Assembly (NCBI RefSeq): GCF_001510715.1
Contig: NZ_LMTJ01000018.1
Span: forward strand, 1 to 46,699
Origin: Bacillus sp. FJAT-29814
Lineage (GTDB): Bacteria; Bacillota; Bacilli; Bacillales; Cytobacillaceae
Length of the DNA: 46,699 nucleotides
Direction: 5' to 3'
The translations under genes were made by a program, and so were the position numbers. Under the pieces are notes generated by a model. It searched no databases. It had not been told where the DNA came from and saw only the letters and a list, made by a program, of their open reading frames with translations. Positions within the stretch are counted from its first letter, which is position 1. Each line of letters begins with the position of its first letter. Below, piece by piece: positions 24,176 through 32,098 of this stretch.

Positions 24176-25660
24176 ATGACAAACACACCAAATAACAATA
24201 ACTGCCCAAATTATAAAAAAATTAAATATATCCTCAACCAATCACCAGATTTACTTTGCAGGACAATTGAGGTCGCTGGAGATTGTCTGGAAATTGTCTT
24301 TATGAAAAATTTAATTAAGGCTGAAACAGTTAATGAATATGTTATTAAATTCATTCAACAGCTACCCAAAAAAGATATAACCTATTCTTATTTAATAAAG
24401 AATATCCCGATTGACGAGGTAAAGATTGACTTTAAGGAACAAGAAATTATATCTTCACTTTTAAATGGATTCGTTTATATTTACTTATTAAAAGAAAATA
24501 AAGCCCTTTTAGTAAATTGTGCTAATCCAATTGAAAGATCCATCGAGAAAGCAGAAACTGAATCTTTGGTATACGGCCCTAAAATTTCGTTTACAGAATC
24601 ATTGTCTTCTAATATAAAAATTATCAGACAAAATCTAAATAATTCTAATTTGTGTACAGATGAATTGGAAATAGGAGAACTTGTTAAAAAGAAATTAAGA
24701 ATTATTTACATTAAAGATTTAACGGATGAAGACATACTAAAAACACTTAAGCAGAAGCTTGAAAATATTACAATTGATGATATAAGTGACAGTTCAGTTT
24801 TGGCACAGTGTCTTGAAGATAATCATTATTCTTTTTTTCCTCAGTTTATCATGACAGAGCTGCCCGATCGATTTCTCTATTCTATTTTAAATGGTCGGGT
24901 TGGTATCCTTTTAGATCGAAGCCCAGTGGCTATTATTGGGCCTGCTAATTTTTTTTCGTTTTTTGAATCAACAGAAGATATTTATTTACGCTGGTCTTTG
25001 AGTACTTTCATAAGATTTATACGGTTCTTGGCTATGGCTGGATCACTGCTCTTTACAGCATTCTATGTTGCAATCCTTACCTATCACTTTGAGCTTATAC
25101 CATCTAAATTGATAATTGTCATTGGGCAATCACGTTCACAAGTTCCTTTTCCCCCTTTACTAGAAGCAATATTAATGGAATTATTAATTGAATTACTTAG
25201 AGAGGCAGGGGCACGTCTTCCATCAAAAGTAGGTCAAACTATGGGGATTGTTGGAGGGATTGTTATTGGTCAAGCAACTGTTGAGGCTGGCTTAACTAGC
25301 AATATTTTAATTATTATCGTGGCATTTAGTGCATTAGGGGCCTTTTTAGCTCCAATTTATGAGATGGGGACTGCTATAAGAATTGCCAGATTTCCTTTCA
25401 TTATTCTAGCAGGTGTTTGGGGTTTGAATGGGATTATGATTGGTGTCTGTGTACTGGTTGTCCACTTGTTAAAGTTGACATCCTTAAATAGACCTTATCT
25501 TGCACCTCTATACCCGTTTAGGGTAAAGGATTTAAAATACTTTCTCATACGGCTTCCACACCATTTTTATAGGAAACGTCCTGTTGTCAATCGTCCATTA
25601 AACGTATCCCGGATAGGATGGAAATTTAAAAAAACAGAAAACGATTTAGATGAATTTTGA
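24176..25660 (+). CDS. gerA: Spore germination protein GerA family (receptor A subunit)
   Basis: The protein has 494 aa. A cytosolic N-terminal domain of about 240 residues comes first. The family motif LPDRFLYSILNGRVGILLDRSPVAIIGPANF leads into the membrane domain with about five helices, including FPPLLEAILMELLIELLREAGARLP and VGQTMGIVGGIVIGQATVEAGL. GerA-type proteins are the A subunit of inner-membrane nutrient receptors that trigger germination. ATG 24176 was chosen because AAGGA lies eight bases before it and earlier in-frame codons run through a hairpin. The stop is followed eight bases later by gerB. It is cargo of the Tn3-family transposon. Confidence 0.92.
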   Translation: MTNTPNNNNCPNYKKIKYILNQSPDLLCRTIEVAGDCLEIVFMKNLIKAETVNEYVIKFIQQLPKKDITYSYLIKNIPIDEVKIDFKEQEIISSLLNGFVYIYLLKENKALLVNCANPIERSIEKAETESLVYGPKISFTESLSSNIKIIRQNLNNSNLCTDELEIGELVKKKLRIIYIKDLTDEDILKTLKQKLENITIDDISDSSVLAQCLEDNHYSFFPQFIMTELPDRFLYSILNGRVGILLDRSPVAIIGPANFFSFFESTEDIYLRWSLSTFIRFIRFLAMAGSLLFTAFYVAILTYHFELIPSKLIIVIGQSRSQVPFPPLLEAILMELLIELLREAGARLPSKVGQTMGIVGGIVIGQATVEAGLTSNILIIIVAFSALGAFLAPIYEMGTAIRIARFPFIILAGVWGLNGIMIGVCVLVVHLLKLTSLNRPYLAPLYPFRVKDLKYFLIRLPHHFYRKRPVVNRPLNVSRIGWKFKKTENDLDEF

Positions 25661-25668
25661 GGTGGATA

Positions 25669-26754
25669 ATGAAATCAAATATTAGTTTTGTAAACGCCTA
25701 TATTGCTTTCTTTATCATTCACACTTCACAAATCGAAATGGGCATACTTGGCGTCCCTAGAATTGTTTTTCTTGAAGCTAAGAAAGATGCCTGGATCAGT
25801 GTTCTACTATCTGGACTATTCATTAGTGTTATCATTTGGATGATAATTAACATCCTTGGTAAATATGAAAACTATAATCTTTATGAAATACACGAGAATT
25901 TATTTGGCCGCTTTATAGGCAGTATCATCAATACCTTTATGGTTATTTACTTTATTGCAGCACATTACTCTATCATCATCGCTTATGTTGAATTGTCCCT
26001 GACATGGGGATATGAAGGAGTTGATGAATGGGTAGGTGTTTTAGTGCTATTATTAGTAACCATTTATGCCGTATCTGGCGGATTCAGAGTAATTGCAGGG
26101 ATATGTTTCATATCCTTCTTAATGACTATATGGCTGTTATTTGTTTTTTATCAACCACTTGAATTGATAAACTTCACTAGAATTTTGCCCGTCATGTCTG
26201 CAACCCCAGCACAAATAATGAAAGGAGTATTTAAAACCAGTTTTACAATGTTAGGTTTTGAAACTTTATTTTTTATTTTTCCATTTATAAAGGAGAAAAA
26301 AAAGCTGCTTTTTTTCAGTCAATTAGCAATCTGGTTTACTACACTTATTGTATTTATAACAACTGTTATTTCGATATTATTTTTTAGTCCAAAGGAATTA
26401 GAAATACATATTTGGCCTGTGGTCAGTATGATAAGCGCGGTCCATTTTCCATTTCTTGAGCGATTTGAATTTATTGCCGTTCCATTATGGATATTGGTTA
26501 TTTTTCCAAATTTATGTTTATACCTGTTCATTTCTTCAAAAGGAGTAAAACAAATATTTCATTTAAAACAAAAACATGGTATATGGCTAATTTCAATAAT
26601 CATTTTTATCACGAGTTTTTTTGTCACTAAAAGAGTCGACAATAACCTTTTTTTTAATCAAGTTGGTCATGTCGGCTTTTACCTATGGTTTATCTATCCA
26701 ATCTTGTTATATTTCATTTCAATCATTAAATCTAAAATTTTTTCACATTCTTAA
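25669..26754 (+). CDS. gerB: Spore germination protein GerB family (receptor B subunit, permease-like)
   Basis: The 361-aa protein has about ten membrane helices. It has the APC-superfamily arrangement of GerB proteins and the N-terminal motif QIEMGILGVPRIVFLEAKKDAW. FTMLGFETLFFIFPFI and HFPFLERFEFIAVPLWIL are further family segments. GerB binds the amino acid or sugar germinant. The start ATG 25669 has TGAGGTGG in the end of gerA, indicating coupling. The specificity cannot be read from sequence. No lesion is visible. Confidence 0.9.
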   Translation: MKSNISFVNAYIAFFIIHTSQIEMGILGVPRIVFLEAKKDAWISVLLSGLFISVIIWMIINILGKYENYNLYEIHENLFGRFIGSIINTFMVIYFIAAHYSIIIAYVELSLTWGYEGVDEWVGVLVLLLVTIYAVSGGFRVIAGICFISFLMTIWLLFVFYQPLELINFTRILPVMSATPAQIMKGVFKTSFTMLGFETLFFIFPFIKEKKKLLFFSQLAIWFTTLIVFITTVISILFFSPKELEIHIWPVVSMISAVHFPFLERFEFIAVPLWILVIFPNLCLYLFISSKGVKQIFHLKQKHGIWLISIIIFITSFFVTKRVDNNLFFNQVGHVGFYLWFIYPILLYFISIIKSKIFSHS

Positions 26755-26767
26755 CGGAGTTGAAAAG

Positions 26768-27898
26768 ATGAAAAAATGGCTTATTCTATTTTGTTGTCTT
26801 CTCTGTACTGCATGCTCGCCCCCTGGAAAAATATTAGAAAGGCAAGGGATTTTAACTATTATTGGTTATGATTTACTTGATAAAGATACATATAAAGGCT
26901 CTATTAGCTTGTTGCAATTCGACCGTAAAGAAGAAAAAACAAGTGAAACCATTTCTGCCATCGGTAGTACAAGCAAACAAATAAGACAAAGGTTAGAACA
27001 ACAAACAAGCCACGACATTACATCTGGACAATTGAGGACAATACTATTTGATAAAGATATAAGTGAAAAGATAGGAATTTCATCTTTTTTAGATACAATG
27101 CAACGAGACAGCAGCATTGGATCATTAATATTTTTGGCCATTACAAACAATACTGAAGAAGTCATTAAAAATAATCACTATGAAGAATACCCTGAGATGG
27201 GGTCATATATTTATCAACTATTGGAAAAGCAAGAAAGGAATGAAATGTTAATAAACTCCAACCTGCATGATTTTTTCTCCACTCTATATGAAATTGGCAT
27301 CGATCCTACCTTGCCTATTATATCGAATAAGAATGGTGCAGCACCCTATATTGAAAAGGTGGCATTATTAAAGGATGATAAAATGGTCGGTTCTATTTCT
27401 TTGACAAAAACCTTTTTCATAAAATTATTCACCAATCGCAGGGCTTCTTTGGGAGATATAACATTAAACATTCCTATAGAGGTTTTAGAAAAAAAGGGAA
27501 TACCACTAGTCGAAAAGCCAAAAGGAGATAAATTTAACATTACAATTCGCCCAATAAAGCACCGAGGAAAAGTTAAATTATCTAACGAAGATGACTTTTA
27601 TCTAAACGCAACGATTAAGGTTTCAACTATAGAAGTACAGCCTGCAATTACTCTTAACAATAAGAAATCTATAAAAAAACTGGAGCAACTGCTTGGGGAA
27701 GAACTAAGCAAAGAATTGGGGGATTTTCTTGAGGAGTTAAGAAAATTAAATACTGATCCAATTGGCATTGGAAGAAAAATAAAAAGCATCAGAAAATATT
27801 CCAATTTAAGTGATAAAGATTTGCGGGAAAAGTATTCAAGTTTAAAGTTAAAATCAACTATTAAAGTTGAAATAAAACGAACAGGTGCTGTTGATTAG
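26768..27898 (+). CDS. gerC: Spore germination lipoprotein GerC family (receptor C subunit)
   Basis: The 376-aa protein has a signal peptide MKKWLILFCCLLCTAC with the lipobox Cys at residue 16, then a GerC domain. ILERQGILTIIGYD is the usual start of the mature protein, and NIPIEVLEKKGIP, IRPIKHRGKVKL and KYSNLSDKDLREKY follow. GerC is lipid-anchored at the outer face of the spore inner membrane and needed for receptor function. The start ATG 26768 has GGAG nearby. It follows gerB by 13 bp and is ended by a terminator at 27903. Confidence 0.92.
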   Translation: MKKWLILFCCLLCTACSPPGKILERQGILTIIGYDLLDKDTYKGSISLLQFDRKEEKTSETISAIGSTSKQIRQRLEQQTSHDITSGQLRTILFDKDISEKIGISSFLDTMQRDSSIGSLIFLAITNNTEEVIKNNHYEEYPEMGSYIYQLLEKQERNEMLINSNLHDFFSTLYEIGIDPTLPIISNKNGAAPYIEKVALLKDDKMVGSISLTKTFFIKLFTNRRASLGDITLNIPIEVLEKKGIPLVEKPKGDKFNITIRPIKHRGKVKLSNEDDFYLNATIKVSTIEVQPAITLNNKKSIKKLEQLLGEELSKELGDFLEELRKLNTDPIGIGRKIKSIRKYSNLSDKDLREKYSSLKLKSTIKVEIKRTGAVD

Positions 27899-27902
27899 TA
27901 AA

Positions 27903-27935
27903 GATAGTAGAGAAAAAAACTCTACTATCTTATTC
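27903..27935 (+). terminator. Terminator of the ger operon
   Basis: GATAGTAGAG (27903-27912) pairs perfectly with CTCTACTATC (27920-27929), followed by a T-rich stretch. Confidence 0.8.
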
Positions 27936-27973
27936 TTTCAAGTATATTACGTTCAAGAATATTAACGAAGAAG

Positions 27974-28016
27974 AACCTCATTTACTTATGATACGGTTCA
28001 CCACTATAAATGCTGA
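27974..28016. repeat. Dispersed repeat R3
   Basis: Carries AACCTCATTTACTTATG, ATACGGTTC and CACTATAAATGCT, closely matching the copy at 15341 outside the transposon and that at 23942 near the left end. Confidence 0.5.
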
Positions 28017-28029
28017 ACTACATCCTCAT

Positions 28030-28325
28030 ACGAATAGGTAAGGGTTTGACGTTATCGCTCCCTTTTCCCCTCGTTCACACCGTACATGAAACTTTCATCT
28101 CATACGGCGTTCCAACTAATCCAATTCATTCAGTTCTATGTACATGATGAAGCTCGTTTATTTCCAATCAGATTGTGTAATTATTGCATTGTCTTCGTAG
28201 TTTATTGACTTTATCTATTTGTTTATTGTTTAATTTTAAAACATTAACTATGTTTTTGATTTTATCAATATTTTTTAGATGTATAAGTCGGTGTACAGAT
28301 TCATGTAGTACTATCAGTGATACTA
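28030..28325 (-). pseudogene. 3' end of a group II intron: HNH tail of the intron protein plus domains V/VI
   Basis: On the minus strand, 28325-28168 encodes LIVLHESVHRLIHLKNIDKI and RQCNNYTI followed by TGA, the HNH endonuclease tail typical of group II intron proteins. Downstream, 28113-28074 reads GCCGTATGAGATGAAAG...CATGTACGG, the conserved domain V hairpin. The bulge-type domain VI follows, and the intron end lies at about 28030. The reverse transcriptase domain is gone. The remaining intron RNA is on the other side of an IS3-type insertion, at about 30060-30540. Confidence 0.7.
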
Positions 28326-28429
28326 TGTCAAGAGTGTAGACACAGATTTTTTCTACCGCGCTTACGCTTGGTGCCCTTGATAAAAAATTTTAAATAAAGA
28401 GCGATTTAAACTTTTTTATCAAGGTAAAA

Positions 28430-29651
28430 TCAGGCTGCAGAATGCCCATACATTCGTTCGAATTCGTTTGGTGTAAAGTATCCCAATGTTGAATGGATCC
28501 GCTTGGAATTGTAGAAGAACTCGATGTACTCAAACAATGATTTCTTAGCTTCCTCGCGCGTCCTGTACTTCGTTTGATAAACTAGCTCACGCTTAAGAAT
28601 ACCGTGAAAGGACTCGATACAAGCATTGTCGTAACAGTTCCCCTTGCGGCTCATGCTGCCTATCATTTTGTACTGTTTTAATAGTTTCTGATATTCAAGT
28701 GAGGCATATTGAACACCACGGTCCGAATGATGAATAACGCCTTCCCCTGGACGTTGGCGCTTGTAAGCCATTTTTAATGCGGTGATCACCAATTCCTTTG
28801 TCATGGTTTTGTCCATTGCCCATCCTACTATTTTACGAGAATATAATTCCATTACGCTCGCCAAATACAACCAGCCCTCATTGGTCGGAATATATGTGAT
28901 ATCCGTTTTATCCCGATGTCGTAATAAAGCCGATTATTCCGATAACCACGTTATTCCGATATTTTAACTCAATCTTGGGCTTTTTGCTTTTTTGTAAGCA
29001 AAAAAATCGGAATAACTTTTAACAAGGATTGGTTGATATCCTATTCTGAATTTGTAGTTAAACTTCAAAATCAGAAAGGAGAATTCAATGTGCAATCAAG
29101 AATATTGTCGAGGGAATCGAAGCTGACATGAAATTCTGCAAAGATTTCCGTAGTTCAGAAACTATCAAAGAGTACTATAAGGCATGCGCCGGAATCCAAA
29201 CTTTCTACAAAAGTTATTCCGATGTTTTGTTTGAATTGATTAGGCTTTCAAGCATACCATTTTCAAGGGTCGGAATAACTTTTTAATCGGAATAATCCGT
29301 TACCCAAAGTTTGTTTGGTTTACTTGCTTTAAATCGCCGGTCTAGAACGTTTTCGCTAACCGGATGTTGATGCTTGGAATTGGTTGTAGCCTTGTATTTT
29401 TTGACAGTACAAGACTTCCAGTGGTTCTTCGTCATAATACGAGAAACCGTACGCTCACTAACCTTTACGCCCCGTTTTTTAAGGGTTTTAGCGATTTTAA
29501 TACTGCCGTATCGCTGTTTGAATTCCAGGTGCTTCTTTAAGATCTCCTGAGACAATTTCTCATGCTGTTTCTGCCTTTCACTTATCGGTCGCTTTAACCA
29601 TTTGAAGTAACCGCTTTTGGAAACTCCCAGGACTTTGCACATCTTCTCCAC
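28430..29651 (-). pseudogene. IS3-family transposase OrfB, split by a 387-bp insertion
   Basis: The N-terminal part (29651-29302) holds the HTH_21 region and reaches KPNKLWVTD with the first catalytic Asp. The C-terminal part, from 28907 downward, continues ITYIPTNEGWLYLASVMELYSR, then HHSDRGVQY with the second Asp and NACIESFHG with the Glu. An insertion flanked by AACGGAT repeats separates the parts. Without it the DDE protein would be complete. It normally works as an OrfAB fusion made by -1 frameshifting on the A6G run just upstream. Confidence 0.88.
28908..29294. mobile_element. Unclassified 387-bp element with paired TTATTCCGAT end motifs
   Basis: It is inserted in orfB and flanked by 7-bp direct repeats ATCCGTT (28901-28907, 29295-29301). 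Six copies of TTATTCCGAT or its complement occur, the one at 29269-29278 with a mismatch. At the left end copies start at 28934 and 28951, at the right end complements start at 29269 and 29286. Both pairs have a 7-bp gap, and the two ends face each other as inverted repeats. Further single copies are at 29006 (complement) and 29214, and a variant starts the element at 28908. An AAAGGAG site near 29080 precedes a short frame ending at about 29284. No transposase is encoded. No IS family I know has this layout. Confidence 0.65.
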
Positions 29652-29689
29652 TCGGTATTGGGAGCAGTGTTCTTGGATGAACTCATATT

Positions 29690-29977
29690 TTACCGAGGGC
29701 TTTTCGCGAAGTAGTGCATCGCCTTTTTTAAGATTTCATTCTCCTCCTTGAGATCACGAATTTCTTTCTGAAGGGCCCTTAATTCAGCTGCTTCTGAAGA
29801 AAATGTTTGGACAGACTTAATTTCAGGTTGTTGACCATACATCTTCACCCAGCCATGTAAAGTATTAGTGTTCACGCCAACTTCCCTAGCCACTTGAGCA
29901 ACAGGCTTATTGTTTTCGCTAATGTACTTTACGGTTTCAATTTTAAACGCATCTTCAAATTGCCTTCCTTTTGCCAT
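29690..29977 (-). CDS. IS3-family transposase OrfA
   Basis: The 95-aa protein has a helix-turn-helix (VAQVAREVGVNTNTLHGWVKMYG) and a C-terminal leucine-zipper-like coiled coil (ELRALQKEIRDLKEENEILKKAM). This is the normal OrfA layout. The run AAAAAAG near the 3' end is the expected slippery site for making the OrfAB transposase. It is intact, but OrfB is interrupted, so the copy is not autonomous. Confidence 0.9.
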   Translation of the reverse strand: MAKGRQFEDAFKIETVKYISENNKPVAQVAREVGVNTNTLHGWVKMYGQQPEIKSVQTFSSEAAELRALQKEIRDLKEENEILKKAMHYFAKSPR

Positions 29978-30059
29978 ACAGACACACCCCGTTATAGTTG
30001 ATATATTTATTATAACAATCTGTGTCTACTATTTAGTCTAGCATCAGTGCCACCACTTT

Positions 30060-30540
30060 CACTGATACAAAGTTGAGTTATACGGTAGCTATTTTCACTA
30101 TTGCTTTCCTCAACACCGTTTCAAAAGAAGTAAGTCCTCCACGTTATCAGCTTACAACGTTGAATTATATCTATTATAGAATGAACTTAGGTGCTTCCTG
30201 TAAGCCTGTTAGCCGTTCATATGCCTATAACATATCATGGACTTTCATAATTGCGAATCTTACTCGCCCACTGCCAACCTCACATTTAAGTGATATACAC
30301 ATTTCTATGTATTGCCAGTTTAGACCCGTACCTTCAGAAGTTTGTCAGCGTAACCCTTACTTGTAGGTTGTTTTGCATACTCACCATATTCATTCAACTC
30401 AAGCATCATGATTTACACCACCCCCTCGGGTAGGCTTTCGTCAGCTAAACTTCACTGTTACGGTAAATTCTTACGCCTTTTCATCGAGCTTTTAACACTA
30501 TCATTCTTACTAAATCAAGTGCTAATCGACTAAGAGAGAA
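30060..30540 (-). ncRNA. 5' part of a group II intron ribozyme (domain I region), remnant
   Basis: The minus strand reads like the structured 5' RNA of bacterial group II introns, with segments such as GACGAAAGCCTACCCGAGG, GTTGGCAGTGGGCGAG and GTGAAAGTGGTGGC near the IS edge. The expected GUGYG 5' end could not be placed, and the reverse transcriptase reading frame is absent. The partner 3' end is at 28030-28325. The recognition is by sequence feel and not by a covariance model. Confidence 0.5.
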
Positions 30541-30544
30541 CCCT

Positions 30545-30718
30545 TCAGAGCGTTACCTCTTCATTTGATTCTTCGATATAATCCTTCAATTCCAAAGGGA
30601 ATTGCCTAACCTTTACTGGAGTAATGTGACCATCCTCCTTTTGAGCTAGGAACATTTCGCTCCACAATCTGGCCCGTTTGCGGAACAACTGTTGATTCAA
30701 CTTTTTACCGGTACACAT
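30545..30718 (-). CDS. Short hypothetical ORF after the GyrI-like gene
   Basis: It encodes about 57 aa, with basic and aromatic residues then FPLELKDYIEESNEE. The ATG overlaps the end of the GyrI-like gene and lacks a separate ribosome binding site. It ends where the group II intron remnant begins, so it may be the truncated 5' exon of a gene the intron invaded. No family is recognised. Confidence 0.25.
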   Translation of the reverse strand: MCTGKKLNQQLFRKRARLWSEMFLAQKEDGHITPVKVRQFPLELKDYIEESNEEVTL

Positions 30719-31146
30719 ATTTCGCAATACGGGTTGCTAATCATATCACCAGTGTATCTTTCTAATATTGGTTTGTTATCAATTTGATATCCATTACTTT
30801 GTAATGATGGGAAAATGTCAGCATATGCTTTTTGAATATCTTCAGCTGTATGTCTTACATCGTAAATAACGTATTTTCCACCGTGGAGTTCATCTTCATT
30901 AATAGAATCATCCAATGGATAATCCTTCGAAATCACAATACAAGCATCGAACCTACAGTTTTCAGGCGGTGTTGTCTCGGGATTATCTTGTGGAATTGCA
31001 AATAGGATTGCCGATTCAAGGAGATTCCTATTCCTAGCCCATTGTTTTAACCCTTCCATTATTTCAATATTGTCAGGACCATAGGGGCCAACCCGTCGCA
31101 TATAAGCAATACGATAGTTTGGCAGTGTTTCAACCTTAAATTTCAT
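30697..31146 (-). CDS. GyrI-like / AraC effector-binding domain protein
   Basis: The 149-aa stand-alone GyrI-like domain starts with KVETLPNYRIAYMRRVGPYG, the typical first strand and helix. It contains CRFDACIVISKDYP and GGKYVIYDVRHTAEDIQKAYADIFPSLQSNGYQ, and ends PYCEICVPVK. Such proteins bind small cationic molecules or inhibit gyrase. Some act as drug sensors. It has no DNA-binding part. The start ATG has GGGAGAAG upstream. It is cargo of the transposon between the intron remnant and the resolvase, in antisense to the transposition genes. Confidence 0.85.
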   Translation of the reverse strand: MKFKVETLPNYRIAYMRRVGPYGPDNIEIMEGLKQWARNRNLLESAILFAIPQDNPETTPPENCRFDACIVISKDYPLDDSINEDELHGGKYVIYDVRHTAEDIQKAYADIFPSLQSNGYQIDNKPILERYTGDMISNPYCEICVPVKS

Positions 31147-31471
31147 AACTCTTCTCCCTCTCTTTTATTATCATTGTTGGTTACATTTCGAATGTAGCAT
31201 GCTTTAAAATTATTTACATTTTATTTTTTAAAATTTTTCCAATTTCTTAAAATAGCAATTATTCTTTTATAACCACTATTTAACAGCTCGATTCTTTTGC
31301 TCTTCTTAGTTTATAAAGGTGTACTTTTAAAACCTGTCTAATAAAGGGTGGTTTTTGCATTTATAAATCTATGAAAATAATTTTGTAAACGTTTATTAAA
31401 ATCACCATACCTTTAGAAACTAAATATAGTAAAATAGTAGAAAAAAATAAATCTCCTGGAGGAAGTTCATT
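31147..31471. other. Divergent spacer containing the likely res site
   Basis: This AT-rich region lies between the GyrI-like gene and the resolvase, where Tn3-family elements place their resolution site and shared promoters. Short imperfect palindromes occur, such as GTAAACGTTTATT near 31386, but I cannot delimit the three res subsites. Confidence 0.4.
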
Positions 31472-32098
31472 GTGAAAATCGGTTATGTTCGCGTTTCATC
31501 TACAGATCAGAATGAAGAACGTCAAATCAAAAAAATGTTAGCTTTAGGCATCGAAGAGCGAATGATCTTTGTTGATAAACAAAGTGGAAAAGATTTTAAT
31601 CGCCCCAGCTACCAGACGATGAAACGTATCCTGCGAAAAGGGGATCTCCTTTATCTGGATGCCCTAGATCGATTGGGGAGGGATTACGAAGGGATTATCC
31701 ACGAATGGAAACACATCACAAGGAACATTCAAGCGGATATTGTCGTGTTAGAAAACGAAACGTTGTTTGATAGTCGTAAATATAGAGAGATGGGAGATAT
31801 CGGAAAGTTAATGGAAGATCAGTTTCTAAGCCTTCTCTCTTATGTGGCCGAACAAGAACGAAAGAAAATCAAACAGCGCCAAGCCGAAGGCATAGCGCTC
31901 GCCAAATCCCAAGGTAAACATTTGGGACGACCAAAGCTTAATTTACGGAGCCTTTCCCATGAACAGCACCAATTATTAGATTCTCACTATCCGAAGTGGA
32001 AAAATAAAGAAATCACGGGCGTTGAGTTCATGCGTTTACTTGGGTTGAAAAAGAACTCATTTTATAAAGTAGTCAGGGAATTTGAGATTGGAATATGA
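31472..32098 (+). CDS. tnpR: Serine resolvase TnpR of the Tn3-family transposon
   Basis: The 208-aa protein is a serine recombinase. The N-terminus KIGYVRVSSTDQNEERQ carries the catalytic Ser near residue 10. LYLDALDRLGRDYEGI and the E-helix follow, and the C-terminal helix-turn-helix is LLGLKKNSFYKVVREF. It resolves cointegrates at res. The start is GTG 31472 with CTGGAGG upstream. It overlaps tnpA by four bases (ATGA), so both are translated together. It looks intact. Confidence 0.93.
   Translation: MKIGYVRVSSTDQNEERQIKKMLALGIEERMIFVDKQSGKDFNRPSYQTMKRILRKGDLLYLDALDRLGRDYEGIIHEWKHITRNIQADIVVLENETLFDSRKYREMGDIGKLMEDQFLSLLSYVAEQERKKIKQRQAEGIALAKSQGKHLGRPKLNLRSLSHEQHQLLDSHYPKWKNKEITGVEFMRLLGLKKNSFYKVVREFEIGI

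Larger units (their letters stand above)
28335..30030 (-). mobile_element. IS3-family insertion sequence (IS150-like), itself interrupted
   Basis: Inverted ends TAGACACAGATT (28337-28348) and AATCTGTGTCTA (30017-30028) bound two transposase genes on the minus strand. It separates the two halves of a group II intron remnant. The outer limits are approximate. I could not match a clear 3-4 bp target duplication, which fits loss of adjacent intron sequence. Confidence 0.8.

Noticed and set aside
26621..26767. N-terminal extension of GerC within the end of gerB
   Set aside because: It would destroy the lipoprotein signal that begins at ATG 26768, and it overlaps gerB for nearly 150 bp.
28908..29294. 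CRISPR array, because of repeated TTATTCCGAT motifs
   Set aside because: Repeats are only 10 bp, unevenly spaced and in both orientations, with no spacers of equal size and no cas genes.
30073..30366. Plus-strand 97-codon frame
   Set aside because: The sequence is better explained as the reverse of group II intron RNA. The encoded protein has no family features.
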